From Bacteroidota bacterium (lineage in GTDB: Bacteria; Bacteroidota; Bacteroidia; AKYH767-A; OLB10): DNA of 64,000 bases. The notes beneath the pieces were generated by a model. It was not told where the DNA came from and did no database searches. It saw only the letters and a program-made list of their open reading frames with translations. The stretch covers positions 1-64,000 of the forward strand of contig JADKJB010000015.1 in NCBI GenBank assembly GCA_016722525.1. Direction: 5' to 3'. Of this stretch, positions 17,967 through 27,377 are shown one piece after another. Numbering within the stretch: the stretch's first letter is position 1; every line of letters begins with the position of its first letter. A program made the translations under genes and the position numbers.

Positions 17967-18862
17967 ATGAAAGTAAAATCCATAAAAAAATATACTACCC
18001 GCTTTAAAAAAATGGCTTTTGGCGGTGTACCGGATGAAGAAGTACTTGCTTCGCATTCTTATTTTGATGAGAAAGGCAATCTCATTGGTGAAGAGAAAAT
18101 TGATGAAGAGGATGGAATTTTGGAAATTAACAAATACTCTTATGATGCTACTGGAAAAATACTCAAACATGAATTAATCATGGAAGCAGAAGGCATAAGT
18201 GAAGTCTATGAATTTAACCGTGACGAGAAAGGACGTTTACTGAGTGAGATAAAATATTATGGTGAAGATCCGGGAGAGAAAACGGAATATACCTACTCCT
18301 CACACGACCAACCAGTGACCATTGCGCGCTACGATGCCGATGGCGAACCCGGAATCGTTTGAAAAAATTGTTTACAACGAACGGGATCTGCTTGTCGAAC
18401 ATCACAAAATGGGTCCCGGATCAGAAGCATGTGGAGACTACGAAAGTTGATTACAATGAAAAAGATGCACCTGTAGAAAAAAGAGTTTATGATAACAAAG
18501 ACCAGCTCATTCGTACCACAAAAATTTCTTACAACGACAAAGGTGAATTAGTCCGCATAACCGAGAAAAACGGTGATGGAGTGGTTATTTCGGACATTGC
18601 TTCAACCCACGATGATCGCGGCAATGTTATTGAGCGAAAAATCCGTGATTTTCACTCCCGCACTTTACGTTTCGAATTCGACGAAAACGACAGCTGCATT
18701 ACGGAAGAAGTCTTTGACGAAAATGGCAACCTAACCATGAAATCCAACTACGAATTCGACGAAAACAAAAACCTCCTCACCGAATCGGGCTACTTCATGG
18801 ACATGAACCGAAGTGCTCAAATGGCGAATACGCAGAGTAGGTATGAGTATGAATATTATTAA
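17967..18862 (+). CDS. YD/RHS-repeat-like cytoplasmic protein (two frameshifts)
   Basis: About 298 residues made almost wholly of imperfect repeats of about 20-25 residues with the pattern 'YDEKGNLIGEEK': 'SYFDEKGNLIGEE', 'YSYDATGKILKHE', 'FNRDEKGRLLSEI', 'DYNEKDAPVEKRV', 'SYNDKGELVRITE', 'FDENGNLTMKSN', 'FDENKNLLTESG'. This resembles YD/RHS or MORN-like beta-hairpin repeats. There is no signal peptide or toxin domain, and it is strongly acidic. Shifts lie near 18355 and 18420. It is probably co-transcribed with kdsA. I do not know a function for it. Confidence 0.6.
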
Positions 18863-18933
18863 CGGGATGTATTCTTATTATAAATTTCCAAAACAAAAAC
18901 TCACCCATCACCTACCACTTTCAGCCAACTAAT

Positions 18934-18989
18934 AACTAAAGAACTAAAGAACTAAAAAACCAAAGAACCAAAGAACTAAAAAACAAATC
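18934..18989. repeat. Seven-copy 8-bp tandem repeat (AACTAAAG)
   Basis: Seven adjacent units: AACTAAAG twice, AACTAAAA, AACCAAAG twice, AACTAAAA and a last degenerate AACAAATC. It lies between two convergent genes and ends directly at the stop codon of the TonB-domain gene. It looks like slipped-strand expansion of a simple sequence. Confidence 0.8.
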
Positions 18990-18990
18990 C

Positions 18991-19629
18991 TCACTTCAAC
19001 TTAAACTTCACCGGCAATACAAATCGCATACTCACGGGTTCATTTTTATAGGTTGCGGGAGTCCATTTGGGCATTGATTTTACAACGCGGATAGCTTCGG
19101 TGGTCAATTCGGTTCCTGGACTGCGGACGGCTTTTACGGTTGAAACGGTTCCGTTTTTCGTAACCACAAACTGGAGATAAACAGTGCCTTGTAATCCTTC
19201 TTCGGCAGCTTTAACAGGATACTGAATGTTCTTGCTCAAATATTTTATGAGTGCTACATCGCCACCCGGAAAAACAGGTTGCGTAGATGCAAAGGTGTAA
19301 ACCGTATCTTTTTTAGAAACACTGTAGCTACGGGTTTCTTTTTTAGTTGCTTTCACGTACTCTTTTACGATCTGGTAATCGATGCATTTGCCTTTATCCA
19401 CCACTTTCATGTTGGTTGCCACTTCGGCTTTCTGCACTACACCCTGATCAGAAACAAAAACAGTATCGGTTTGAAGGCATTCCTGTTTAAAAAACGCAAA
19501 AATCTTTTCTTTTTCGGGTGATACCGCCGCTTCATATTCCTCTTTCAACATGGAACATTTATCGCATCCATCATGTTGGGCAAAAAGTTGAGTAGACGAA
19601 AATAAAAGAAGAATAAGGAATCGTTTCAT
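18991..19629 (-). CDS. Secreted TonB C-terminal domain protein
   Basis: 212 residues: a signal peptide ('RFLILLLFSSTQLFAQ'), a Cys-containing linker of about 100 residues, and a TonB C-terminal domain (about 120-212) with 'VFPGGDVALIKYLSKNIQYP', 'GLQGTVYLQFVVTKNG' and 'MPKWTPATYKNEPVSMRFVL'. Classic TonB is anchored by an uncleaved N-terminal helix and transfers energy to outer-membrane receptors; here the N-terminus looks like a cleavable signal, common for such Bacteroidota proteins of unclear role. No exbBD or receptor gene is close. Intact. Confidence 0.82.
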   Translation of the reverse strand: MKRFLILLLFSSTQLFAQHDGCDKCSMLKEEYEAAVSPEKEKIFAFFKQECLQTDTVFVSDQGVVQKAEVATNMKVVDKGKCIDYQIVKEYVKATKKETRSYSVSKKDTVYTFASTQPVFPGGDVALIKYLSKNIQYPVKAAEEGLQGTVYLQFVVTKNGTVSTVKAVRSPGTELTTEAIRVVKSMPKWTPATYKNEPVSMRFVLPVKFKLK

Positions 19630-19737
19630 CGAAATGGGGATTTTGTTTGAATTGTTAAATTTTAGTTTTCTGAACGGCTAATTAGCCAACTAAAATAGAC
19701 AAATTAATTCACATTACACAATCCTGAAAAATGGGTA

Positions 19738-20534
19738 TTATGAAACTTTCATCTTCTCCATCACCACACCTAAAAACTCCTCAAAAACGGAATCGTTGGT
19801 TGCAATAATTTCTTTACCAAAAACATACTCATTTTTACCCGTAAAATCACTCACCTTCCCTCCTGCCTGCTGCACAATAAAAGCACCGGCTGCTACATCC
19901 CACGAGTTCAAACCATATTCATAAAAGGCCTCATATCTGCCACAGGCAACATAAGCCAGATCAATAGCTGCTGAACCGGGTCTGCGAATGCCGTGTGTGT
20001 TACGCATGCAGTAATCGAATATCTCCATGTATTCACTCATGCGGGAGAAATTGGTGTATGGAAAACCGGTTACAATGAGAGACTCAGAAAGGGTTTTACG
20101 TTTTGAGACATGTATAACTTCCCCATTCACATAAGCAGCATCACCTTTGGATGAGTAAAAGCATTCGTTCAAATTTACTTCGTGAATGATACCAATCAAC
20201 AGTTCTTCACCATCCATCAAAGCTACACTCACACAATAGCAGGGAACGCCGTGCACAAAATTGGTGGTGCCATCCAAAGGATCAATGATCCATTTAAATT
20301 GTTCAGTAGTTGAACTCGCAGTATTCTCTTCGGTGATGAATCTACTTTCGGGAAGGACTTTTCTCAATCCATCAACCAATATTTTTCTGCTGTCTTGTCG
20401 ACATAAGAAACCATATCATTCAATCCCTTATATTCCACATCAGCGCTATTAAAACTCTCCGATTGTTCCCTGATGAAAACGACTGCATCATTTACTACAT
20501 CTCTTGCCTGCTCACAAATTAATTTCAGATCCAT
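19738..20534 (-). CDS. suhB: Inositol monophosphatase family protein (one frameshift)
   Basis: Mg2+-dependent sugar-phosphatase fold of the SuhB/IMPase family. Metal-site motifs: 'ITEEN' (Glu), 'WIIDPLDGTTNFVHGVP' (IDPLDGT) and 'LNSWDVAAGAFIVQQAGGK' (WDxAAG). The N-terminal helices ('MDLKLICEQARDVVNDAVVF') are in another frame; the shift is in the A-run near 20390. The restored length is about 265 residues, normal for the family. It follows lgt by 2 nt in a probable mtaB-lgt-suhB operon. The in vivo substrate (inositol-1-phosphate or another) cannot be told. Confidence 0.88.
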
Positions 20535-20536
20535 AG

Positions 20537-21703
20537 TTAAGTTAAAGATGTATTTCTATTTTTTGCCATTTTTCGAAAAATGATAATACCAATGATTCCA
20601 AGAATGATCAACACGACTGAAATAATTTCAGCTTGTGTTATAGCATGTCCGCTGATATGATACTTCGTATTCACCCGTATTTTTTCAATAAAAAACCGTT
20701 CCACGCCATTAAAAATCAAATAAACGCTAAACAATACACCCGGAATTGAAATGTGTTTTCTTAAACTCCACAATACAAAAAATAACCCAATACAAATTAC
20801 CGCTTCGTAAAATGGAGTTGGAAACACCGGCTCAGGCAGCATCATACAATGCCGTCCTTCACAACCAGGAATGGGTATGCCTTCACTTAAAACATTATGA
20901 GGGTATTGGTAACTCCAAATCCAATCGGGTAAAAATTCAAGCCAAGCTGGTTTAGCATGAGTATTAACAATTCCCCAATCACCATCACCTGAAACATGAC
21001 AACCAATCCTTCCAGTTCCATATGACAACATTAACCCGGGAGCAGCGCTGTCAGTTAAGTGCAAAGGACTTATATTATTCTTCTTTCCATAATAAATCAC
21101 TGCCACTGCACCCAATATCAACCCACCGTACATGGTTAGTCCACTGAATGAGATTAATGAACCCCAGGGATCTTTTGCGAAATCATCCAAATTTTCAAGG
21201 TTATGAAATATTTTGGCACCCACTAATCCACTTACAGCAGCAATTATTGTAATGTTTCCTACTAACTGATACGGGTGTATTTCTTCCGACAGCCATTCCG
21301 GCTTAGCAAGTTTTTGTCTATCCTTTTCTCTATATTTTAAATAAGCACCTAATGCGCCACCTAACAATCCACCCAGAAAAGATCCTTCTGATGAGAGTAG
21401 CACACCCTGCGTATCTGCTACAAATTCTGTATAGTGAGTAAAGGCATAAAGGAGTTTATATCCAACAATAAAACCGATAGAAAAAGAAATGAGCAACTCC
21501 GTTAAACTGGCTTTCTCACCTATCAAAGTTTTAATTGTAACCGGTTTGATTAATCCGAGTCCCTCTTTTCTTTTCAATTCCAATGACAACGTATACGCGG
21601 CCAGGAGGAATGAAATAGCCATCATAAAACCGAAGCTTTGTATGGGAAGAGGAATATTTAATCCTGTTAAATCAAAAATCAGGTCAGATATGGTTGGATA
21701 CAT
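20537..21703 (-). CDS. lgt: Prolipoprotein diacylglyceryl transferase
   Basis: Transfers diacylglycerol from phosphatidylglycerol to the lipobox Cys of prolipoproteins in the inner membrane. The family signature is 'GTGRIGCHVSGDGDWG' near residue 230, with 'GLTMYGGLILG' before it and 'FNGVERFFIEKIRVN' near the end. At 388 residues it is longer than the roughly 290 of E. coli Lgt because of an extra loop after the first helices, usual in Bacteroidota. Several predicted lipoproteins in the window would be its substrates. Intact; 14 nt after mtaB. Confidence 0.92.
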   Translation of the reverse strand: MYPTISDLIFDLTGLNIPLPIQSFGFMMAISFLLAAYTLSLELKRKEGLGLIKPVTIKTLIGEKASLTELLISFSIGFIVGYKLLYAFTHYTEFVADTQGVLLSSEGSFLGGLLGGALGAYLKYREKDRQKLAKPEWLSEEIHPYQLVGNITIIAAVSGLVGAKIFHNLENLDDFAKDPWGSLISFSGLTMYGGLILGAVAVIYYGKKNNISPLHLTDSAAPGLMLSYGTGRIGCHVSGDGDWGIVNTHAKPAWLEFLPDWIWSYQYPHNVLSEGIPIPGCEGRHCMMLPEPVFPTPFYEAVICIGLFFVLWSLRKHISIPGVLFSVYLIFNGVERFFIEKIRVNTKYHISGHAITQAEIISVVLIILGIIGIIIFRKMAKNRNTSLT

Positions 21704-21717
21704 TCAATGAATAATTT

Positions 21718-22970
21718 TCAAATTAAAGAATAGCTGTTAACAGTAACTTCTACTTCGCCTTCACCATTAATGGAATCCAATTTACAATCAACAATCTGAT
21801 TGATCAAGGAGGGATCAAATGGAGTTCTCACTTTTACATAATTCCTGGTAAAACCATGCATCCAGCCATCTTTATTGTCAGCTTCAAACAGTACACTTTG
21901 AAATGTCCCTAACTGACTTTCATAGAATTTTCTTAATTTTTTTGCAGATAAAATTCGTAATTTTTTATTTCGCTCTTTTCTAATTGAAATTGGAACTACT
22001 TCATTCATTTCAGCGGCAGCAGTCTGATCACGTTCAGAATAGGTAAATACATGCAGATAGGAAATATCAATTTCATTAAGAAAATTGTAAGTATCCAAAA
22101 AATCGCTGTCTGTTTCACCTGGGAATCCGACAATAACATCAACACCAATGCAGCTGTTTGGCATTACGGATTTAATAGCTGCTACCCTATCCCTATATAA
22201 TGCGGATAAGTAACGTCTTTTCATTTTCTTCAAAATTTTATCAGATCCACTTTGAAGAGGAATATGAAAGTGTGGAACAAATCGTTCAGAGGCAGCAACA
22301 AGATTAATTAATTCGTTGTTTAACAAATTTGGTTCTATGGAAGAAATCCTGATACGCTCCAATCCTGTCATTGAATCTAATGCTGTTGCCAGTTCTAAAA
22401 AAGAAGCCTGATGATTTCCGGTAGAGGGATCATAAATTCCAAAATCACCCAGATTGATTCCTGTTAACACCACCTCCTTAGCACCAGAATCCACTACCTG
22501 CTTGACTTCAGCAACCACTTTTTCGATAGAATTACTTCTGCTGGCACCGCGAGCCAAGGAATGGTACAAAAACTGCAATTGTAGTTGCATCCATCCTGAA
22601 CCTTCATAAAAACACGGGTACGATCGCCCGATGACCAGGAACTCGTGTATTGATTAAATTCACTGATTCCCAAAACCAGATCTACTCCGGGTATAGATGC
22701 GACCGAGGATGGTTTTAACTGAGCAAAACAACCTGTAATGGCAATAATTGCAGCTGGATTTACTTTGAGCGCTCTGTTTACAATAGTTCGGCATTCTTTA
22801 TCCGCATTTTCAGTTACCGAGCAAGTATTAATCAGATAAACATCCGGAATATCAAAAAAATCAACTTTGGTATAGCCTTCAGCGGATAGTTGCCTTCCGA
22901 TTGCTGAAGTTTCAGCAAAATTTAATTTACATCCTAAGGTATGATAAGCTATTTTTCTTCCTGTTTGCAC
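21718..22970 (-). CDS. mtaB: tRNA ct6A/t6A37 methylthiotransferase MtaB (one frameshift)
   Basis: Radical-SAM enzyme that adds a methylthio group to t6A37 of tRNA. The N-terminal UPF0004 domain reads 'KIAYHTLGCKLNFAETS', with Cys ligands also in 'YLINTCSVTENADKECR' and 'ITGCFAQ'. The radical SAM triad Cys-x3-Cys-x2-Cys is 'DGCNYNCSFCTIPLARG', and the C-terminal TRAM domain is seen from about residue 365. A shift near 22570, just after the triad, splits the gene. I place the start at GTG 22970 ('MQTGRKIAYH') because a TACCTTTG box ends exactly 5 nt upstream; an ATG at 22985 lies upstream of the box's predicted start of transcription. Confidence 0.92.
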
Positions 22971-22974
22971 AGGA

Positions 22975-22982
22975 CAAAGGTA
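22975..22982 (-). promoter_or_regulatory. Bacteroidota -7 box (TACCTTTG), leaderless spacing to GTG start of mtaB
   Basis: Perfect TAnnTTTG on the minus strand; its last G is 5 nt upstream of the GTG at 22970. It overlaps the upstream ATG at 22985, which therefore could not be on the transcript. Confidence 0.6.
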
Positions 22983-23199
22983 CATAAAAAGTGCTTTATT
23001 CTAAATAAATGAAACAGTTGGATACCAGTAATTAGCCTTCTTTAAAAGTAAATTACTTGATCAACCAAGACCTGACATCTAGCTAAAACTTGTCAATTTT
23101 AATCACTTGATCCTAATCGGGATTCTCAGAGGATTTATTATTTATCATATAGTTAATAAAAAATCATCAAACGAATGCCTGGAAACGTTTTCGATAAAG

Positions 23200-23207
23200 T
23201 ATTTTTG
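23200..23207 (+). promoter_or_regulatory. Bacteroidota -7 box (TATTTTTG), leaderless spacing to GTG start
   Basis: Perfect TAnnTTTG; its last G is 5 nt before the GTG at 23212. Confidence 0.6.
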
Positions 23208-23211
23208 TGTT

Positions 23212-24846
23212 GTGCAAAAGTCCATTCTTTTTGTTTTGATAGCCCTTTTCGTGGGCTGTACGCCGCTACCGGATAAAGGGCTGGGCAAAGTTATATTTCG
23301 TTATAACGAAGCCTCTGGAATCAGTTCCCTGGACCCGGCATTTGCCCGTGGTCAGGCAGATATATGGGCCTGCAATCAGCTTTATAACGGTTTAGTACAA
23401 ATGAATGACCAACTTGAAGTCATTCCATGCATAGCAAAAAGTTGGAGTACTTCTGAAGATGGAAAAATATATACTTTTTATCTCAGGGATGATGTCTTTT
23501 TTCACAACGACCCCGACTTCCTTCAAGGTAAAGGCAGAAAAGTAAATGCAACTGATTTTGTTTACAGTTTTAACAGGCTTTTAGATCCTGCTCTGGCATC
23601 TCCCGGAATATGGGTATTTAACTCAGTAGCTTTTGATTCGCTGCAAAATGCTCCGGCTTTTTTTGCTCCTAACGACTCTACTTTTATTATAAAATTAAAA
23701 CAACCTTTCCCTCCTTTTGCAGGATTACTGACCTCGTTATATTGCTCGGTGGTACCTGCTGAAATTATAAAAAAATATGGTAAAGATTTCAGGAAACATC
23801 CGGTCGGTACCGGTCCTTTTCTATTTAGTATGTGGGAGGAGCGAACCAATCTGATATTCTTAAAAAATGAAAATTATTTTGAAACATACAAAGGTGAAAG
23901 GTTACCTTTTGTAGATGCTGTTTCCATTTCATTTATCAACGATAGGCAGTCCGCCTTTCTTGAATTTGTAAAGAGCAATATTGATTTTATTTCGGGTATT
24001 GATGCCAGCTATAAGGATGAGTTGCTGACAAAAACCGGTGGACTCAGAGAAAAGTATCAGGGCAAGTTTATAATGGAAACTTGTCCTTACCTCAATACTG
24101 AATATATGGGAATACTTATGGATACCAGTTCCGGAAACAAAAATCCTTTGGCTGATATTCGAATTCGTCAGGCTATCAATTATGGGTTCGACAGAAAACG
24201 GATGATTACTTACTTAAGAAATGGTATCGGAACTCCTGGCAATTTTGGCATGGTACCTCCCGGACTTCCCTCCTTCGATTCAGCCCTTGTAAAAGGTTAT
24301 GACTTTGATCCTAAAAAAACAAATGAATTGCTGAAAGCTTGTGGTTATCCCGGAGGAAAAGGTTTACCTGAAATAGTTATGTCAACAACAAAGGAGTATC
24401 AGGATCTTTGTGAGTTTATGCAGGGACAACTTTCTGAGTCAGGAATAAAAATTAAATTGGAAGTCAATCAGGGTGCTGCCCATCGTGAAATGGTAGCAAA
24501 GCAAAAACTTGCTTTTTTCAGAGCATCATGGATAGCCGATTATCCGGATGCAGAAAATTACTTATCGCTTTTTTACAGCCCTAACTTTGCACCTGATGGT
24601 CCAAATTATACCCATTTTAAAAGCAAAGAATTTGACAAGCTCTATGAGGAATCATCGGGTATTATTAACGATAGTCTTCGTTATAGTTATTACTGTAAAA
24701 TGGATCAGATAATAATGAATGAATCACCTGTAATAGTTTTGTATTATGATCAGGTTGTCAGACTTTATCAAAATGAAATTTCGGGAATCGGAAAAAATGG
24801 TATGAATTTGTTGACCTTAAAATATGTAAGGAAAACAACTAAGTAA
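23212..24846 (+). CDS. Peptide ABC transporter substrate-binding lipoprotein (SBP_bac_5)
   Basis: 544 residues from GTG 23212. The signal ends in a lipobox ('FVLIALFVGC', Cys at about 16), anchoring it in the envelope. The SBP_bac_5 fold begins 'ASGISSLDPAFARGQADIWA', with 'LEVIPCIAKSWSTSEDGKIY' and 'HPVGTGPFLFSMW' as family landmarks, and ends 'NESPVIVLYYDQVVRLYQ'. It captures oligopeptides or similar ligands for an ABC importer; a DppB-type permease is at 10.5 kb. An upstream in-frame TTG would give a longer N-terminus that is not signal-like. Intact and single, with no transporter gene beside it. Confidence 0.9.
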   Translation: MQKSILFVLIALFVGCTPLPDKGLGKVIFRYNEASGISSLDPAFARGQADIWACNQLYNGLVQMNDQLEVIPCIAKSWSTSEDGKIYTFYLRDDVFFHNDPDFLQGKGRKVNATDFVYSFNRLLDPALASPGIWVFNSVAFDSLQNAPAFFAPNDSTFIIKLKQPFPPFAGLLTSLYCSVVPAEIIKKYGKDFRKHPVGTGPFLFSMWEERTNLIFLKNENYFETYKGERLPFVDAVSISFINDRQSAFLEFVKSNIDFISGIDASYKDELLTKTGGLREKYQGKFIMETCPYLNTEYMGILMDTSSGNKNPLADIRIRQAINYGFDRKRMITYLRNGIGTPGNFGMVPPGLPSFDSALVKGYDFDPKKTNELLKACGYPGGKGLPEIVMSTTKEYQDLCEFMQGQLSESGIKIKLEVNQGAAHREMVAKQKLAFFRASWIADYPDAENYLSLFYSPNFAPDGPNYTHFKSKEFDKLYEESSGIINDSLRYSYYCKMDQIIMNESPVIVLYYDQVVRLYQNEISGIGKNGMNLLTLKYVRKTTK

Positions 24847-25036
24847 AAATGCTCTTTTCATTTTACACCACTAAAATAAAACTTCAATGATGCAGGATAA
24901 AATTGAAATTGTATTTCATTTTACCAAAACATTGCGACTTCCTTCTAAAAGTTTAAATTGAAAAACTGAGTGGGAGTTCTAAAAAAATGAAATCGTTTAT
25001 AGTGTGTCTTTTTTTGAATTAAAAATACCCTCAAAT

Positions 25037-26133
25037 TTAATCCACCCAGTCAGCGATAAATAAGTTAGTATCTCGCGTGCCATTATTATTTCTGTTAGAG
25101 GAAAAAATCAATTTTTTTCCATCATAACTAAACATGGGAAAAGCATCGAAGAACCCATCATAAGTAATTTGTTCCAGGTTAGTACCATCAATGTCTATCA
25201 TATACAAATTAAATGGCATTCCTCTTTTGGAATTATGATTGGATGCAAATATTATTTTTTTTCCGGAGGGGTGAAAGTATGGAGCCCAATTTGCCTGACC
25301 CAAGTTAGTTACTTGTTTCATATCAGAACCATCTACATTACAAACATACAATTCCATATTTGTTGGCATCACTAATCCTTCAGAAAGCAGTTGCTTATAA
25401 GTGGCTATTTCTTCTTCCGTTTTAGGCCTGGAGGCACGGGAATACAATTTTAGATCCGTCAGGAGAGAAAAATGCACCACCATCATAACCCAAACCGGTG
25501 GTAATTTGACGCACATTTGATCCGTCAATATTCATAGTATAAAGTTCCAGGTCACCAGAACGCAAGCTTGTAAAAACAATTTTATCTCCTTTTGGTGAAA
25601 CAGTTGGTTCGGCATCGTATCCGGGAGTATTCGTAAGTTGATTGAGAATTTTACCATTCATATCAGCAATAAAAATATCGAATGAATCATAAATACTCCA
25701 AACATATTTACCATCGGCTCTTTTGCAGGAACATGAGGACAAGAGGCTGAAGTTAGGTGTGTAGAAGCATAAACAATCGTTTTATTACCCGGCATGAAAA
25801 AGAACAGGTAGTACGGCCCTGACCCGTAGAGATCAGCGAAGGTTTTTCGTCCTTCATATTGGATGAAGCCAATTTTGTGTAATAAATCTGATCACATTGA
25901 TCACCCCATTTAGGATTAGTTGCCTGGAAGGTAATCATAGAATTATCAAAACTAAAATAAGCTTCAGCATTATCACCTCCGAAAGTTAATTGCTTTATAT
26001 TTTTTAAGTGTTTTTCCTGAGGGTACTGAATAACATTGGATTGCGGTTTTACTTTATTGGTATCAGCTTCAGTACCTGAATAACAAATTAATGAATTGAA
26101 AATCAGAAGAGTATAAAATAATAAGGTTTTCAT
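25037..26133 (-). CDS. TolB-like PD40 beta-propeller protein (several frameshifts)
   Basis: A secreted propeller of about 365 residues after frame repair. The signal peptide is near the N-terminus ('LLFYTLLIFNSLICYS'). PD40 (WD40-like) blades follow: 'NAEAYFSFDNSMITFQA', 'DAEPTVSPKGDKIVFTSLRS', 'DGGAFFSPDGSKIVF', 'WAPYFHPSGKKIIFASNHN' and 'DAFPMFSYDGKKLIFSSNRN', alternating with 'ELYTMNIDGSNVRQIT' and 'NLYMIDIDGTNLEQIT'. Shifts lie near 25785, 25730 and 25440. Related proteins are periplasmic or surface proteins of unknown role, sometimes fused to OmpA or peptidase domains; none is visible here. Confidence 0.8.
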
Positions 26134-26421
26134 AAAACGTTTAAGGGATAAGCTGCAAAGGTAACTTTAGGCGCCAATTTATTTGTCAATTGTTTGTAAA
26201 AATGCCAAATTGGCGGCACAATTATTGAGGCTAAGTTGCAAAACCTTTTAAATGTTCGTATATTTGAAATATAATAATTAAACGGGTTTCACAATAAACT
26301 TAAAAGTATTCCGTTTAAGAACTTTAAAATTAATCAATTTCACTTTAAAATCAAAAACCGCATAGAATAAACTTTACTCTGACACCACTTTAATAAGTTC
26401 AAACTTTTAAACAGAGAAGCT

Positions 26422-27006
26422 ATGCGCAATACAGAAATATCTGATACTGAATTAATTACGCAATTTCTAACCGGTGATGAATCGGGACTTGAGAAATTGA
26501 TTTTACGACACCAAAGAAAAATATTTACCTCAATTTTATTGCTTGTCAAAGACAAAGAACTGGCAGAGGACATTTTTCAAGAGACTTTCATAAAAGTCAT
26601 AAACACTTTACGATCAGGTAATTACCATGAAGAAGGTAAATTTTTACCCTGGGTAATTCGTATTGGGCATAATCTGGTAATTGATTATTTCAGAAAACAG
26701 AAAAGAATGCCAATGGTTCGTGATACGGATGAATTCAGTGTTATGGATTCATTAAAATTGACAGACGACAACATTGAGGACAAATTGATTATCACACAAA
26801 TACATAAAGAAGTTCGGCAATTAATTGAATACCTCCCACTCGATCAGCGGGAAGTTGTAATTATGCGTCATTATGCCAACATGAGCTTTAAGGATATTGC
26901 TGAATGTACCAACGTTAGTATTAACACCAGTTTAGGCAGAATGCGCTATGCTTTAATTAATTTGAGGAAGCTTATCGAAGAAAAGCAGCTCGTTCTAGTA
27001 AAATAA
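26422..27006 (+). CDS. RNA polymerase sigma-70 family (ECF-type) factor
   Basis: 194 residues, intact. Region 2 reads 'LEKLILRHQRKIFTSILLLV' and 'AEDIFQETFIKVINTL', with the region 2.3-2.4 pattern 'FLPWVIRIGHNLVIDYFRKQ'; region 4 reads 'YLPLDQREVVIMRHYANMSF' and 'NTSLGRMRYALINLRKLI', a helix-turn-helix for the -35 element. It directs core RNA polymerase to alternative promoters. A 78-residue gene follows 66 nt later and then a terminator, so the pair is a closed transcription unit. Confidence 0.92.
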   Translation: MRNTEISDTELITQFLTGDESGLEKLILRHQRKIFTSILLLVKDKELAEDIFQETFIKVINTLRSGNYHEEGKFLPWVIRIGHNLVIDYFRKQKRMPMVRDTDEFSVMDSLKLTDDNIEDKLIITQIHKEVRQLIEYLPLDQREVVIMRHYANMSFKDIAECTNVSINTSLGRMRYALINLRKLIEEKQLVLVK

Positions 27007-27072
27007 TTTTCAATACCCTGAAATAATATTCAGGCAACGGCGTTAGAGGAAGTGAAATCAAAATAAACGCGG

Positions 27073-27309
27073 ATGAACAAAACCTCTACAACAGAAAAAT
27101 TAATTCTTTACCTTTATAACGAAACCGGGCTAACAGAATCTGTGCTAACTCAAAATAAAATTGACACCGATCCTGAAGTTGAAACCGAATTTGATAACAT
27201 CAAAAGGGCATTTCGATATGTTGACAAAGCCCTTATGAATCCATCACCAAAATGCTTAAGTAACATTTTGGAATATTCAGCCCGAACCTCTTTAAAGGTA
27301 AATGCTTAA
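27073..27309 (+). CDS. Small acidic protein downstream of the sigma factor
   Basis: 78 residues, acidic, no membrane segment: 'TTEKLILYLYNETGLTES' and 'VETEFDNIKRAFRYVDKAL', mostly helical. It lies between the sigma factor and a strong terminator. The N-terminal pattern recalls small Bacteroidota proteins that follow an ECF sigma gene and may act as a modulator or soluble anti-sigma factor, but it lacks a recognisable zinc or transmembrane anti-sigma domain. Function inferred only from position. Confidence 0.6.
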   Translation: MNKTSTTEKLILYLYNETGLTESVLTQNKIDTDPEVETEFDNIKRAFRYVDKALMNPSPKCLSNILEYSARTSLKVNA

Positions 27310-27328
27310 GTCAAACAAAACTTAATTT

Positions 27329-27373
27329 AACAAAAGCCCTTGTATATTAGATACAAGGGCTTTTGTTATTTTT
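27329..27373 (+). terminator. Strong intrinsic terminator after the sigma factor unit
   Basis: A perfect 17-bp inverted repeat (27329-27345 and 27351-27367) with a 5-base loop (ATTAG), followed by a T-run. The T-run at 27367-27373 is also part of the TATTTTTG promoter box of nth. Confidence 0.9.
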
Positions 27374-27374
27374 G
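27367..27374 (+). promoter_or_regulatory. Bacteroidota -7 box (TATTTTTG), leaderless spacing to nth
   Basis: Perfect TAnnTTTG; its last G is 4 nt before the ATG at 27378. It overlaps the end of the preceding terminator. Confidence 0.6.
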
Positions 27375-27377
27375 TGT

